DNA of 64,000 nt from Phanerochaete sordida (lineage: Eukaryota; Basidiomycota; Agaricomycetes; Polyporales; Phanerochaetaceae): assembly GCA_019973155.2 (NCBI GenBank), contig BPQB01000037.1, forward strand, positions 186,001 to 250,000, read 5' to 3'. The position numbers and the translations under genes are program-made. The notes beneath the pieces are model-generated. The model was given only the letters and a program-made list of their open reading frames with translations. It was not told where the DNA came from and searched no databases. Position 1 is the first letter of the stretch, and every line of letters begins with the position of its first letter. Positions 48,570-57,631 of the stretch are shown one piece after another.

Positions 48570-51087
48570 ATGTGGGACCTCTTCTTCGCTGATCAGAGTA
48601 CGTTCTGTCCGCATTTCCTCCAGCTGAGCAGTGTTCTGAACTGATGTTCGTTCACCAATCGTTCACAGTGCAAGGTATGTACAAGAAAGGAGATTGTACC
48701 TGTCAAGAATTTTTGAAGTGATTTTTTACAGCGACGGCCGAGGCATGGAGAGCTCCGTACATCGGGGATCACCACCACGCTTTCCTGGCCACGATTCAGG
48801 AGATGAAGCGCGACGCGCAGGGCGCAGATTACAAGAACGTCATCCCCATCGTACAGAGCTCCGGCGCGGGCAAGTCGAGGCTGGCGCACGAGGTCGCGAG
48901 TCTTGTGTTTACCCTGCCCCTGAACCTGCGGCCACCCGAGGAGAACAGTGGTATGTGAGCGGCACCTCGAACCGTGGCTGTAGCTGAGTACGCTCCCAGC
49001 GTATCCCCCTACAGACATCGCGCCGAGGCGGTATCTCGTCCCCTTTAGCCCCCACTTCTCGCCGGCAACAAAAGTGAGGCTTCTGCAGCTGGCATTCCTC
49101 GCGGCCATGTTCGATGTGGCGGCCGAGTATGTGCGGACCCTCTCACCAGGCAAGATCTATAAGGACGAAGCCGAGCTTGCTGCTGAGTGGCGGGAATTCC
49201 TAGACCGCGATGAAGCACGCTCCCGATATGAATTTTATGATCGTGTTGTTGAGGCTAGTGTTCATATCTGTCATCGCAATGCACTAGGGACTGTCCTCAA
49301 AGATCCCTAATAGGTGGCTGACACACGAACGCCCCTAGAGATGTGGTACACCAGATCGGAGGGGAGAGAAGACTTTCTGTACAAACTAAGAGATGAAACA
49401 AGCAAGAAGGGGGTGAAAACGCTGGCGGACGCTATCGTCTCCAGACTGCGTGGCGAGCCCAGAAACGCAGACATTCTCATCTTCGTCTACATCGACGAAG
49501 TATACAACCTGTCTACACTGTCATGCACAGACGATCCGTCCGTCACTCTGTATGACACTTTACTCGACGCGCTCAACTATGTAGGACCCCAGAACCCAAT
49601 CTTCTTCGCCACGATCGCGACAAGCCCGTCGATCCTGCGCCCAGTGGACCGTCTGCTCTGTCACCAGCCACCGTGGACCTCGTTCGTGTGGAACTACTTG
49701 CCCGATCGCCGCCCCATATTCAGGCGTGGAGAAATGACGTTGCAGGAAGTCGCGGAGCCATCGTTCATGGCCAAGTTTGGCAGACCGCTGTAGGTGAATG
49801 CGTCCTTCGCACACCAGGATTTTGACCTACCTTCTCAGATTTTGGACGCGATGGAATGCGGCAGACGTGATGGACCTGTACGAGGTCAAGAAAACCATCA
49901 GCGACTTCGCATTCGCGAAGCTCACGCTATACAGGGATGTCAGAGAATTCGACGAGGAACGTCGTTGGGGGAGACTGCATCTGGCATCGCGCCTCGCCCC
50001 AATCTGCACGCGCGTGTCGGTCGACTTCTTCTCCAGGGACCACGCCGCACGACAATTGGAAGAACGCATGGTCGCGGCCAACATGCGATCGCTGGCGAGC
50101 GTCCCGGTCGAGAACGACTACATCGACTCGAGCACGCCCTCTGAACCGCTCCTAGCCGACGCTGCCGCACAAGTTATGTCCGAGTCGACGTACAGCCCCG
50201 TGGGCGAGCTCGCTCGGTGCGCGGCGGGCGGCTGGCTGAAGCACGGTCCCGACCTCGCCGCGCGCCTGCTCCTGCTCTCCGCGTACGACCGCGCGGTGAG
50301 GAAGACGTTCAGCTACCGTGAGCGGCGGTATAGCGTGGCGGTGCCCCTGCTCGACTTCCTGCAGGAGCTCTTCGACGACAGGTGGCACGCCGTCCTGCGC
50401 AATGCGCGTCCCGCCGGCACCGCGCCGCCGCTCGAGGAGGCCTTCGCAGGCACGTTCGTGCGCTTCTCGCACTTCATCGTGTTCGACGGCGCGCAGGCGC
50501 TCGACGTGCGCACCGCCCTCGCGGGCGTCGCCAGGGGTTTCGCGTGCCGCGTCGAGCCGCCACAGCCCGGCGTCGACATCGCGATCCCCATCGTGATGCG
50601 CGACGCGAAGCTCGACCTGGACGTCATGAGCTTCCTCCTCATCCAAGTCGTGACCCGCGGCACCGCGCCCCGCCGCCCGTCGGCCGCAGCGCTCGCAGAG
50701 CTCTTCCCGCCCTCCGCCACGGAGACCCATCCGGTGATACACCTCGCAATGCACCTCGAGCCCGGCGCGCGCAAGCCTGCTCCAGAACCGGTTGACGAAA
50801 CGCCAGCGACGCACCCGTGCTACCGCCTCACCGCGTACGGCTGCTCGCCGAGCGTGTACAAGGCGGTCGACGACACGAATGCGGCGGCATGGGCCACTGT
50901 GGCGAGGCCGTACATGCTTGCCGGCGAGCACATCCGCCAGAATGCTGAGCGCATGCAGATCGTCGAGAGCCTGAAGGGCATGTGGGAGCGCGGGCCGAGG
51001 TGCTATGGCTGGACGGACGTCGTAGAGCTAAACAGAACGGCGGAGGAGGAAGGTACGCGCGACGTCGAAGGTCTATTTGCTGTGTAG
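48570..51087 (+). CDS. P-loop NTPase with degenerate nuclease-like domain, copy 4
   Basis: Exons: 48570-48597 (MWDLFFADQ), microexon 48669-48674, 48732-48950, 49015-49253, 49314-49789, 49839-51087. Walker A is VQSSGAGKSRLAHE, Walker B ILIFVYIDEVYNLS, sensor-like strand FFATIATSPSIL. The nuclease-like part keeps VDIAIPIV (about 50571), but the following strand reads FLLIQVV, so the Lys of the QxK triad is Val; catalysis in that domain is doubtful. The helical part carries PSEPLLADAAAQV, FVRFSHFIVF and ARGFACR, and the C-terminal motif is HPCYRLTAYGCSPSVYKAV. The intron 49254-49313 would need a weak GC donor (GCTAGT) where copy 5 has GTCAGT, so splicing may be impaired. It is very close to copy 5 in sequence and inverted relative to it. 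Homology with copy 5 extends about 190 nt upstream and about 15 nt past the stop. Confidence 0.7.
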
Positions 51088-51205
51088 CTGCGCTCGACGT
51101 GAACTCGGATTTTAAAACTTATCTCGCTCAATAACGAGTCTGTCGTCGAGGTTCGCCTTGGCAAGTCAATGGTCAAGGGCTTCATTATACCCCATAGTAC
51201 ATGCC

Positions 51206-52020
51206 TTACACGCGGTAATTTGGGGCAAGCTCTCGCTCAACCATGGGGTCGATGTCCGCCCAGTCGTACAAAGCACCTTGACGGTCCCAGATGGGCCTCA
51301 TACGCTGCAAACGGCCGAGATTATGTTCACCGTGAAGCCCTTCTTTCCAAGCTTCGCGCGCGGCTGAAGTGTATCGCGGTCAATGATCATACGTCAATGG
51401 ATCCCTGACTACGGGGCTTACCCTGCACTGGGAGGAGCGATGACGTCGCATGCGACCATGCAGAGAAGCGTCAATACTTACGTTGCTGCTGCAGGAGATC
51501 GTTCGACTCTGATACAGCTCGGAGAGCAGGCACGGATATGGGGGCATCCTTTCTTAGGCATCCTATCGCAGGTCAGCCTACAAGACGGAGGTCAGTTGCC
51601 AGGAAACTCACGAAGCCGACGTAAGGACGAGAAAGAGGGTTCCGGCTGCTGCAGCAGAATGCTGCAGATTTCGGCAAGGATGTAAATGGGCGTGTGTTCC
51701 TTCGCGCCTTCTGTCCTGCTATATGGGAAGAGCTTGTCGGCCCGGGTAAAGCCGCGGTTTTTGAAGCAGGAGGCGAGGCCGTCTGACACCGCGGGGACAA
51801 GCTCCAACAAGTACTGTGAGCGCTCGAACTCGTCTGGGAGGTGAAAACCCTGGTGTAAGCTGAGGGCTGTTTTGTCTTCTTCGGCGTGTTGCGCGTCGGA
51901 GATGGTGTCCTGGGCCGGCGTGATGAGATGATAGTCAATGTCGGCGGTGCTCAGGTTGGCGAGTTCGTCGAACAGTGCTTGCAGAGTTGCGTCGAGAGAC
52001 CGCTGAGGTTCGGAGGGCAT
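51206..52020 (-). pseudogene. Truncated NTPase-nuclease family member, copy 6
   Basis: Only the N-terminal part of the family is present. Exons: 52020-51612 (MPSEPQRSLDATLQALFDEL to SFSSLRRL), 51562-51482 (RCLRKDAPISVPALRAVSES), 6-nt microexon 51427-51422, and 51363-51206, which starts AAREAWKEGLHG and meets a stop before any Walker A motif. The first exons align in order and phase with copy 3 (SFRELRRF, CLIKPG, ATRQAWKAP). After AWK the family sequence is lost. The break lies about 110 nt from the 3' end of copy 4, which is on the opposite strand, suggesting that a rearrangement removed the NTPase and nuclease parts. A short N-terminal protein could still be made. Confidence 0.65.
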
Positions 52021-52029
52021 AGTGAGGTG

Positions 52030-52840
52030 AGAGTTCGACGCAGATTGGGGAGACGTCAAAGATGATGCAGGTGCGATAGCGTTGGATGGATGAGAGGGAT
52101 GCAGAAGTCTGGCGAGTGCTGGTCAGTTCTACATGCAAGTCCTCCGCAGGAATCTATCCTACCCTCTAATGCTCCTGCCACGTATAAGGCTCGGCCCTGC
52201 TTACCGAGCGTAGTAGTGGTTGTAGACGTACGCGGCCCCAGGCGCCTAGCCCGTCTCGCCCCGTGGTGGCGTCTCCTGACACCGCTCGTCGCAGCGGCCC
52301 ATCCCCGACCCAGCTGTCAGCGTGTTCCTCGTCTGTATTCAGCGCTGATGAGAGGCAGCACGAGGTCAGGATCTGATACCTGCGTGTGTTCGAATAAAGG
52401 TCGCGTAAGATTCCATCTTTCGCACGGCGCGGACATCTCGCCACATCGATAGCAGCCGTTGTTCTCGGGCAGTAGGCAAATCGCAGCGCCCTTCCTAATC
52501 ATATCCCAGAAGGTGTTATGGAATGACCAAAGCTGAGGCCTTCGCACTGCGTGGCGATCTAGGAGAAAATTGGGCCATAGGCTCCAGAGACTGATAGTGA
52601 CGGCGCCACACTGCCGTGTATCTCGTGTCGACACTGAACAATGGCTGGTCATTGCCACCGAGGAAGCACAATAGGCGAAGCCCTGAGCGTAGCCGGCTTG
52701 CCCAGATGCCAGAGCCTCGAGACACATGCGGAGGAAGAATGGTACACGGTCCATACCCGGACCTTTTAATTGAACAGCCGAACATCTGGTAGGAAGCAAT
52801 CAGGGAGGATCTGGCACGACCGCCTCGTGCAGCACGCACC
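52030..52840. other. Intergenic stretch
   Basis: Upstream of copy 6 and downstream of RRP45. The minus-strand frame 52317-52799 has no recognisable features. Confidence 0.4.
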
Positions 52841-52844
52841 TAAG

Positions 52845-53913
52845 CTACCTGACCTCGACATGCCGCGTCGCCCAGTCCTCCGCGAGGCGCCTTGCGACGA
52901 GCGCGTCGAGCTCCTTCGCCTTCTGCACCGCGACGTCGATGATGCGGAGGACCTCGTCGGGCGCGAGCGGGACGCCGCCGGCCTTCTGCACGACGCAGAG
53001 CTCGCGCTGCGCGTTGAGCGCGACGCTGAGCACGCCCGCCGCGAGCCGCTGCTCGAGCGCGCCCGGGTCGAGCACCGCCGGCGTGCCCGCGTCCGGAAAG
53101 TACGCGAACGTGAGGCAGAACGGCGTGTGGTGCAGCGAGAGCGGCACCGGCGCGCGCTCGGAGGGGTGGTGCTGCAGCTGGTCAGCGGGGGCGGGCGCAG
53201 AGGGTGGAGGAGGAGGCGCACGATTGTCACTTCGTCGCCGACGACCTCGACTTCTGGACGCCGGAAGTGCTTCAGCGCGACGATGCCGGCGAGGCAGGCG
53301 CAATCGAGGAGGTTGCCCGCGTCTGCGAGACAGTGTATTGTCAACCGTAGGTGCCATACCTACCCGTGGGGTGAGCTCAGAATATCTCCAAAAAAGCGAA
53401 TACCGAATACGCACCCGCTGCCCCGCCTGCACACACAAGCTCTCCTTGTCCACCGCATCGCTTCTCCTGAGGACCTTGTCGAGCATCCGCGTCATTGTTA
53501 CTTCTTCATCTGACGGACTGCGAGGGGAGCTGAGTCGTCTGCACGGTAGCACAGTACAAGGTACCGACCTACCGACCCGGCTCGTACTCGCTCGACGCCA
53601 TGGGCGATATCTCCGAGCTTATGGTGATGATGCCCTCGAGGGGCCGTTCCGGCGTCGGCTTCACCATCTTGCCGTCGACTTGCGCCAGTACTCTGCGACG
53701 CATATACCCTGTCAGAGCAGCGACAAGATAGCACTTCATGCACACGCACCGAGTCTTGCCCAGCGCACACTCGACCCACCCGAGGTCAGGCCCGAACGCG
53801 AGCGTCGGCGTGCGCATCTCGAGCGGGAGCCGTCCGTCGAGGCGCAGCCCCTGCTTCAGCGCGCCGTACGTGAAGTCCTTCTCCGGCAGCGACGGCGACG
53901 GCGGGCGCGGCAT
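52845..53913 (-). CDS. RRP45: Exosome complex subunit Rrp45 (EXOSC9)
   Basis: RNase PH-fold subunit of the nuclear and cytoplasmic exosome ring, which processes and degrades RNA. ATG 53913-53911 begins MPRPPSPSLPEKDFTYGALK. LRLDGRLPLEMR and WVECALGKTRVLAQVDGKMV match the Rrp45 N-terminal strands, followed by ITISSEISPMASSEYEPGR. Later exons give DKVLRRSDAVDKESLCVQAG, LTIHCLADAGNLLDCACLA and GIVALKHFRRPEVEVVGDEV, then PLSLHHTPFCLTFAYF. The C-terminal helix is IIDVAVQKAKELDALVARRL, ending RHVEVR. As in other eukaryotes the subunit is probably structural and lacks phosphorolytic residues. Divergent from TRM112, with about 230 nt between starts. Confidence 0.92.
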
Positions 53914-54059
53914 GGTCTGGCGGGCGAGGATGTCTTTTGGAGGCAGAAAGCGCAGGAGGCGCGCGGCGCGCCCGCGCAGACGGGCTGTTTGGCGCTGTTT
54001 GCACGCGCGCCCCGCCCCGCCGCCGCTTCGGGCAGATAATTTGTGTGCGCCACCTCCGC

Positions 54060-54106
54060 GTCCTGCTCCTCCTCCTCCTCCTCCGCCGCCGCCGCCGCCT
54101 CTGCCC
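54060..54106 (+). repeat. Trinucleotide microsatellite (CTC)n/(CGC)n
   Basis: A run of CTC/TCC units passes into CGC/GCC units in the leader between RRP45 and TRM112, just before the TRM112 start. It is non-coding in the chosen models. Confidence 0.8.
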
Positions 54107-54146
54107 CGCTCGCTGCTTGCCCCACTCCCGACATCAACCGCACGCG

Positions 54147-54673
54147 ATGGTCCGCCTGATCACGCACAATCTGCTCGCGTGCCACGCGAAGGGCTGCACG
54201 ACGAACAACTTCCCGCTGCGGCTGCAGGACGCGGCCGTCGAGCTGCGCGACGCCGAGTTCAACGCCGAGTTCGTGCGCGGGTTCCTCCCGCGGCTCGAGT
54301 GGAAGGCGCTTGTCGGCGCGGCGCGCGAGGTGCGTGCTTTGCGCTGCGCTGTGGTGCGGCGCTGACGGCGTGCGCAGCTGGGCGATAAGTCGCTCCCGGA
54401 GGAGATGCCGGAGATGGTGGACGAGGAGTTCCTGCAGAAGCTGCATCATGTTCTGCTTGAGGTGCGTTGTCTGCGGTTCTTGCACGGTGTTGCCGGCTTA
54501 TGGTCTCGCAGATCCACATAGACGAGGGCGCGATGGTCTGCCCGAACTGCGGGCACGTCTACCCCATCGCAAACGGCATCCCAAACATGGTGCGTCCTGA
54601 GCCAAATATCTTCGCTTTCGCTGACCACAACGTGCACAACGTCCAGCTGCTCGCGGAGCATGAGATCGCATAG
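54147..54673 (+). CDS. TRM112: Multifunctional methyltransferase subunit Trm112
   Basis: Small zinc-binding activator of tRNA, rRNA and translation-factor methyltransferases (partners of the Trm9, Trm11, Mtq2 and Bud23 types). ATG 54147 encodes MVRLITHNLLACHAKGCTTN. Cys residues of CHAKGC and of VCPNCGHVYPI form the zinc site. Introns near 54330-54378, 54461-54510 and 54591-54646 join ALVGAARE to LGDKSLPEEMPEM, HHVLLE to IHIDEGAM, and GIPNM to LLAEHEIA. The C-terminal LLAEHEI is the family ending. Length of about 125 residues is normal. All signature residues are present. Confidence 0.95.
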
Positions 54674-55193
54674 GCAAAAGTAAAAGCAAAAGTGCCAGAG
54701 GAAGCACAACTGGCTTGAAGCTTACATGTCGACATGTTTGCACAACACATGGCGACGCAGCTGCAAAGCTCTGCGTTGCACTCGTCGGAGCAATGTGCTC
54801 TGTGCGCTTTCCTCATTGGAGGCGCACACAAAGAGAGCCCGGCGTAACGGCAGGCGGCGTGGCAAAGATGCCACCAACGAAGAGTGGCAGACGAATAGGG
54901 AGGATGTGGGCACAAGCAGATGATGTACGTGGAATATATGCTATATATAAATGCAAGAGCAACAGACAGAGGGGTGCCTATTTGGAGGTATGGATGGATG
55001 AAGCAGGTATCAAGTGGGGGTTGGTTGGTACAAGAAGCCTTCTAGTCTAACCGGCCTATGCTCTATGCTCTATTGCCGCAGTTCGTCTACTCGAAGCGAA
55101 GGCGCACGCGAAGTCGTGGGTCGAAACGCGAGACGGTCTACTGGGCTATAGTCGTCCGAGGAAAGGCAAGGTCAGCAACGCGGTCCGGGGCAG
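54674..55193. other. Intergenic stretch
   Basis: Convergent 3' ends of TRM112 and the peroxiredoxin gene. No gene or repeat recognised. Confidence 0.4.
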
Positions 55194-56042
55194 TTACTCG
55201 ACGCGGGCGCGCTTCCTCGCACCGTCGTTCGTACCATTGGTGTTGACCGTGGAGAAGTACTCGAGCGAGCCCTTGGGGTCGGCCTTCATGGTCTTGCCGC
55301 CCTCCTTCCAGTTGGCGGGGCAGACTTCACCGTACTTCTCCTGCAGACGCCGTGAGTACGCAGCGCACAGGGACGAGATTGAATGCCACTTACGACGAAC
55401 TGGAACGCCTTGATGAGGCGGACGGTCTCGTCGACGGAGCGGCCGACGGGCAGGTCGTTCACGGTGATCTGGCGGAGGGTGCCCTGGGGGTCGATGATGA
55501 AGAGGCCGCGGAGGGCGATGCCCTCGTCCTCGAGGAGGACGCCGTAGTCGCGCGAGATCTGCATGTTGCGGTCGGCGATGAGCGGGAGCTTGAGGCTCGG
55601 GCCGAGGCCGCCCTGGTTGCGCGGCTGCGAGGCCCAGGCGAAGTGCGAGTAGGCCGAGTCCGTGGAGACGCCTGGCGGGGCGCGCAGTGTGAGCGGCGCG
55701 CCCGGGGAGAGACAGAACGCGACGCACCGAGAACGACGGTGTTGAGCTCCTTGAAGGCGTCGAGCGAGTCGTTGAAGGCGAGGATCTCTGTGGGGCAGAC
55801 AAAGGTGAAGTCCCTGGCGACACGTCAGTGGCGGCGCGCGCGCACGCGTCTCGGGGTGCTCACATGGGGTAGAAGAAGAGGACGACCCTGCCGCGCCGCG
55901 CTGTCAGCACTCGTCGCACCCGCCGGCGTCGCTACGCTCACCATTGGCCGAGGAAGTCCTGGAGGGAGACGTCCTGGAAGATGCCGTCGACGACGGCCTG
56001 GGCCTTGAAGGTGGGGGCGGGCTTCTGGATCTGGGCGACCAT
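55194..56042 (-). CDS. TSA1: Typical 2-Cys peroxiredoxin (Tsa1/Prx1 type)
   Basis: Thiol peroxidase that reduces hydrogen peroxide using thioredoxin, in the cytosol. ATG 56042-56040 gives [20 protein letters not shown]. Joined exons show [20 protein letters not shown], containing the peroxidatic Cys (VCPTE), then [53 protein letters not shown] and [19 protein letters not shown]. The resolving Cys is in [15 protein letters not shown]. Both GGLG (NQGGLGPSL) and a YF motif (SLEYF) are present, as in peroxide-sensitive eukaryotic enzymes. The tail GARKRARVE is basic and unusual in sequence. A TATA-like GATAAAAG lies near 56142-56149. Confidence 0.95.
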
Positions 56043-56159
56043 TTTCGTGTGTGTCGTGAGCTCGTGAAGGAGGAGGCTGTGGTGGTGGTTGCGGGCGAAG
56101 TCGCGGGAGAGTCTGGGGTTGGCGAGGCCGACGGGGCGCGCTCTTTTATCTGAAAAAGC

Positions 56160-57505
56160 TCGCGTTCTTTACGCATGTTTGTCATGACCTCATATAAGGC
56201 AAAAAGCCGGTCACGTGTGTGCTTACTTGCTTCCGCGCGCTTTCTTTCGGCCGCGACTCATTGTCTCTTTCTCGAACCATCGCCCAGTCTTAGCCCCGTC
56301 ACGCCATCCAGCCCCCTCCAACCGTGGATGTACCCCGCTCGTAGACATGCGCGCGAAATTGGCGATTTTTCAAGACCGCATACACCGGGCGGGAGCGAGC
56401 ACGACGCCCGCCGCGGAGACAGTTTCGGCGTGCGCGACCACCGCACGGCGCAGCGCTGGTTTACATTGATCCACGCTCTCGAGCGGAGAAAGATCGACGA
56501 GCGTGGCGCCGTGGCCGATGCTTACGCAGGAGGCTGAGTGGGCCGGTCACGAAGGGTCACGCTCGCCCTGGGCGAGTGACGCAACGCGCTGATAGCGACG
56601 CGCGCTCGACGGGCGAGAAGCTGAGGAAACGCTGTACGAGTCATTCAAGCTCGCAAGCGCGACGCCATGCCTTTCCTGAGGTGTTTGGAAAATAGCTACG
56701 CGGGGATAGCAGGTGCGCTCTACGTACAAGTTGGTTTGATCTTCTGCTGACACTGTTCTCCTTGACCCAGACTTTTCCCAGCGTTAGCTTGTGCTAGGAC
56801 CGCGAAGACTTGACCACCGAGATTCTCACGAACTTCAACCTACGAGTCGCTGAAATCATAGGCGCGATAGCATGGGATTGTTTATCCTGCACCTCGCGCG
56901 CACCAGCTGCCGAGAGGATCGGCCACGTTTAACGCTGCATGCCTTGCATCATCTTACGCCATTCTAGCTGGTCAGATCCAGCGTATGACCCTTCTATGCA
57001 GCCCAATTAACCTCCGGCAGTGCCCAAGCTTTGCTCGAATTTCCGCTGTGAAGCTCATACCGTAGCTGGCTATCATTCTCCTTTGGCGTCTGGGGCATGC
57101 GCATATACCTAGCCTCGGAGAGCAGCACGTAATTCCATCTCTCGCTGCCCATTGATAGCTCTCGTCTGCGCCTTGTATAGTATATCTATACGTGAGCATT
57201 CGAAATCCTGGTCCAATAGATGGTCCATGGGCTAGAGTGGACATTCGATTTTCACGATTCCTCGATCTGGGCTTCGAAGGCTGCTTGATAATAAATGAGC
57301 CCTTTCTCGCACTAGATATATATTCCAAAACTACTCAGGGTTCGGAACGTTCATATCCCAGAGTAGTAGCGCAGCAAAGGTTACATATGCATTCACACCT
57401 TTGTCTGGCCTTTGAAACATCCATGGCGCTTGGCAGGGCCTGAAATCCTTCGCTTTGTGAAGACAACACACCGAGTGCCTGATTAAGATTAGTAGCATGG
57501 GCCCG
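56160..57505. other. Stretch without a recognisable gene
   Basis: Lies upstream of the peroxiredoxin gene and downstream of copy 5. No coding, RNA or transposon feature was found until the monooxygenase relic at its right end. Confidence 0.4.
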
Positions 57506-57509
57506 CGAG

Positions 57510-57605
57510 CTCGTATCCTATTTACTACTATGCATATCCTTCAACCTCACGAAGTAGTATGCGCAATGCGATTCTGCAGCGTGCGGCTCGCGAGTTTCCA
57601 GAATA
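57510..57605 (-). pseudogene. Relic of the 3' end of an FAD monooxygenase paralogue
   Basis: On the minus strand, 57600-57547 encodes WKLASRTLQNRIAHTTS and a stop. It is nearly the same as the last 17 codons of the complete monooxygenase (WRLASRTLQSRITHTTS, stop at 29463). Similarity continues for about 30 nt past the stop. Upstream it fades within about 10 nt, about 30 nt from the stop codon of copy 5. No other part of the monooxygenase is present nearby. Confidence 0.75.
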
Positions 57606-57631
57606 TAATATCGCGATCGGGTCAAGCGCAG

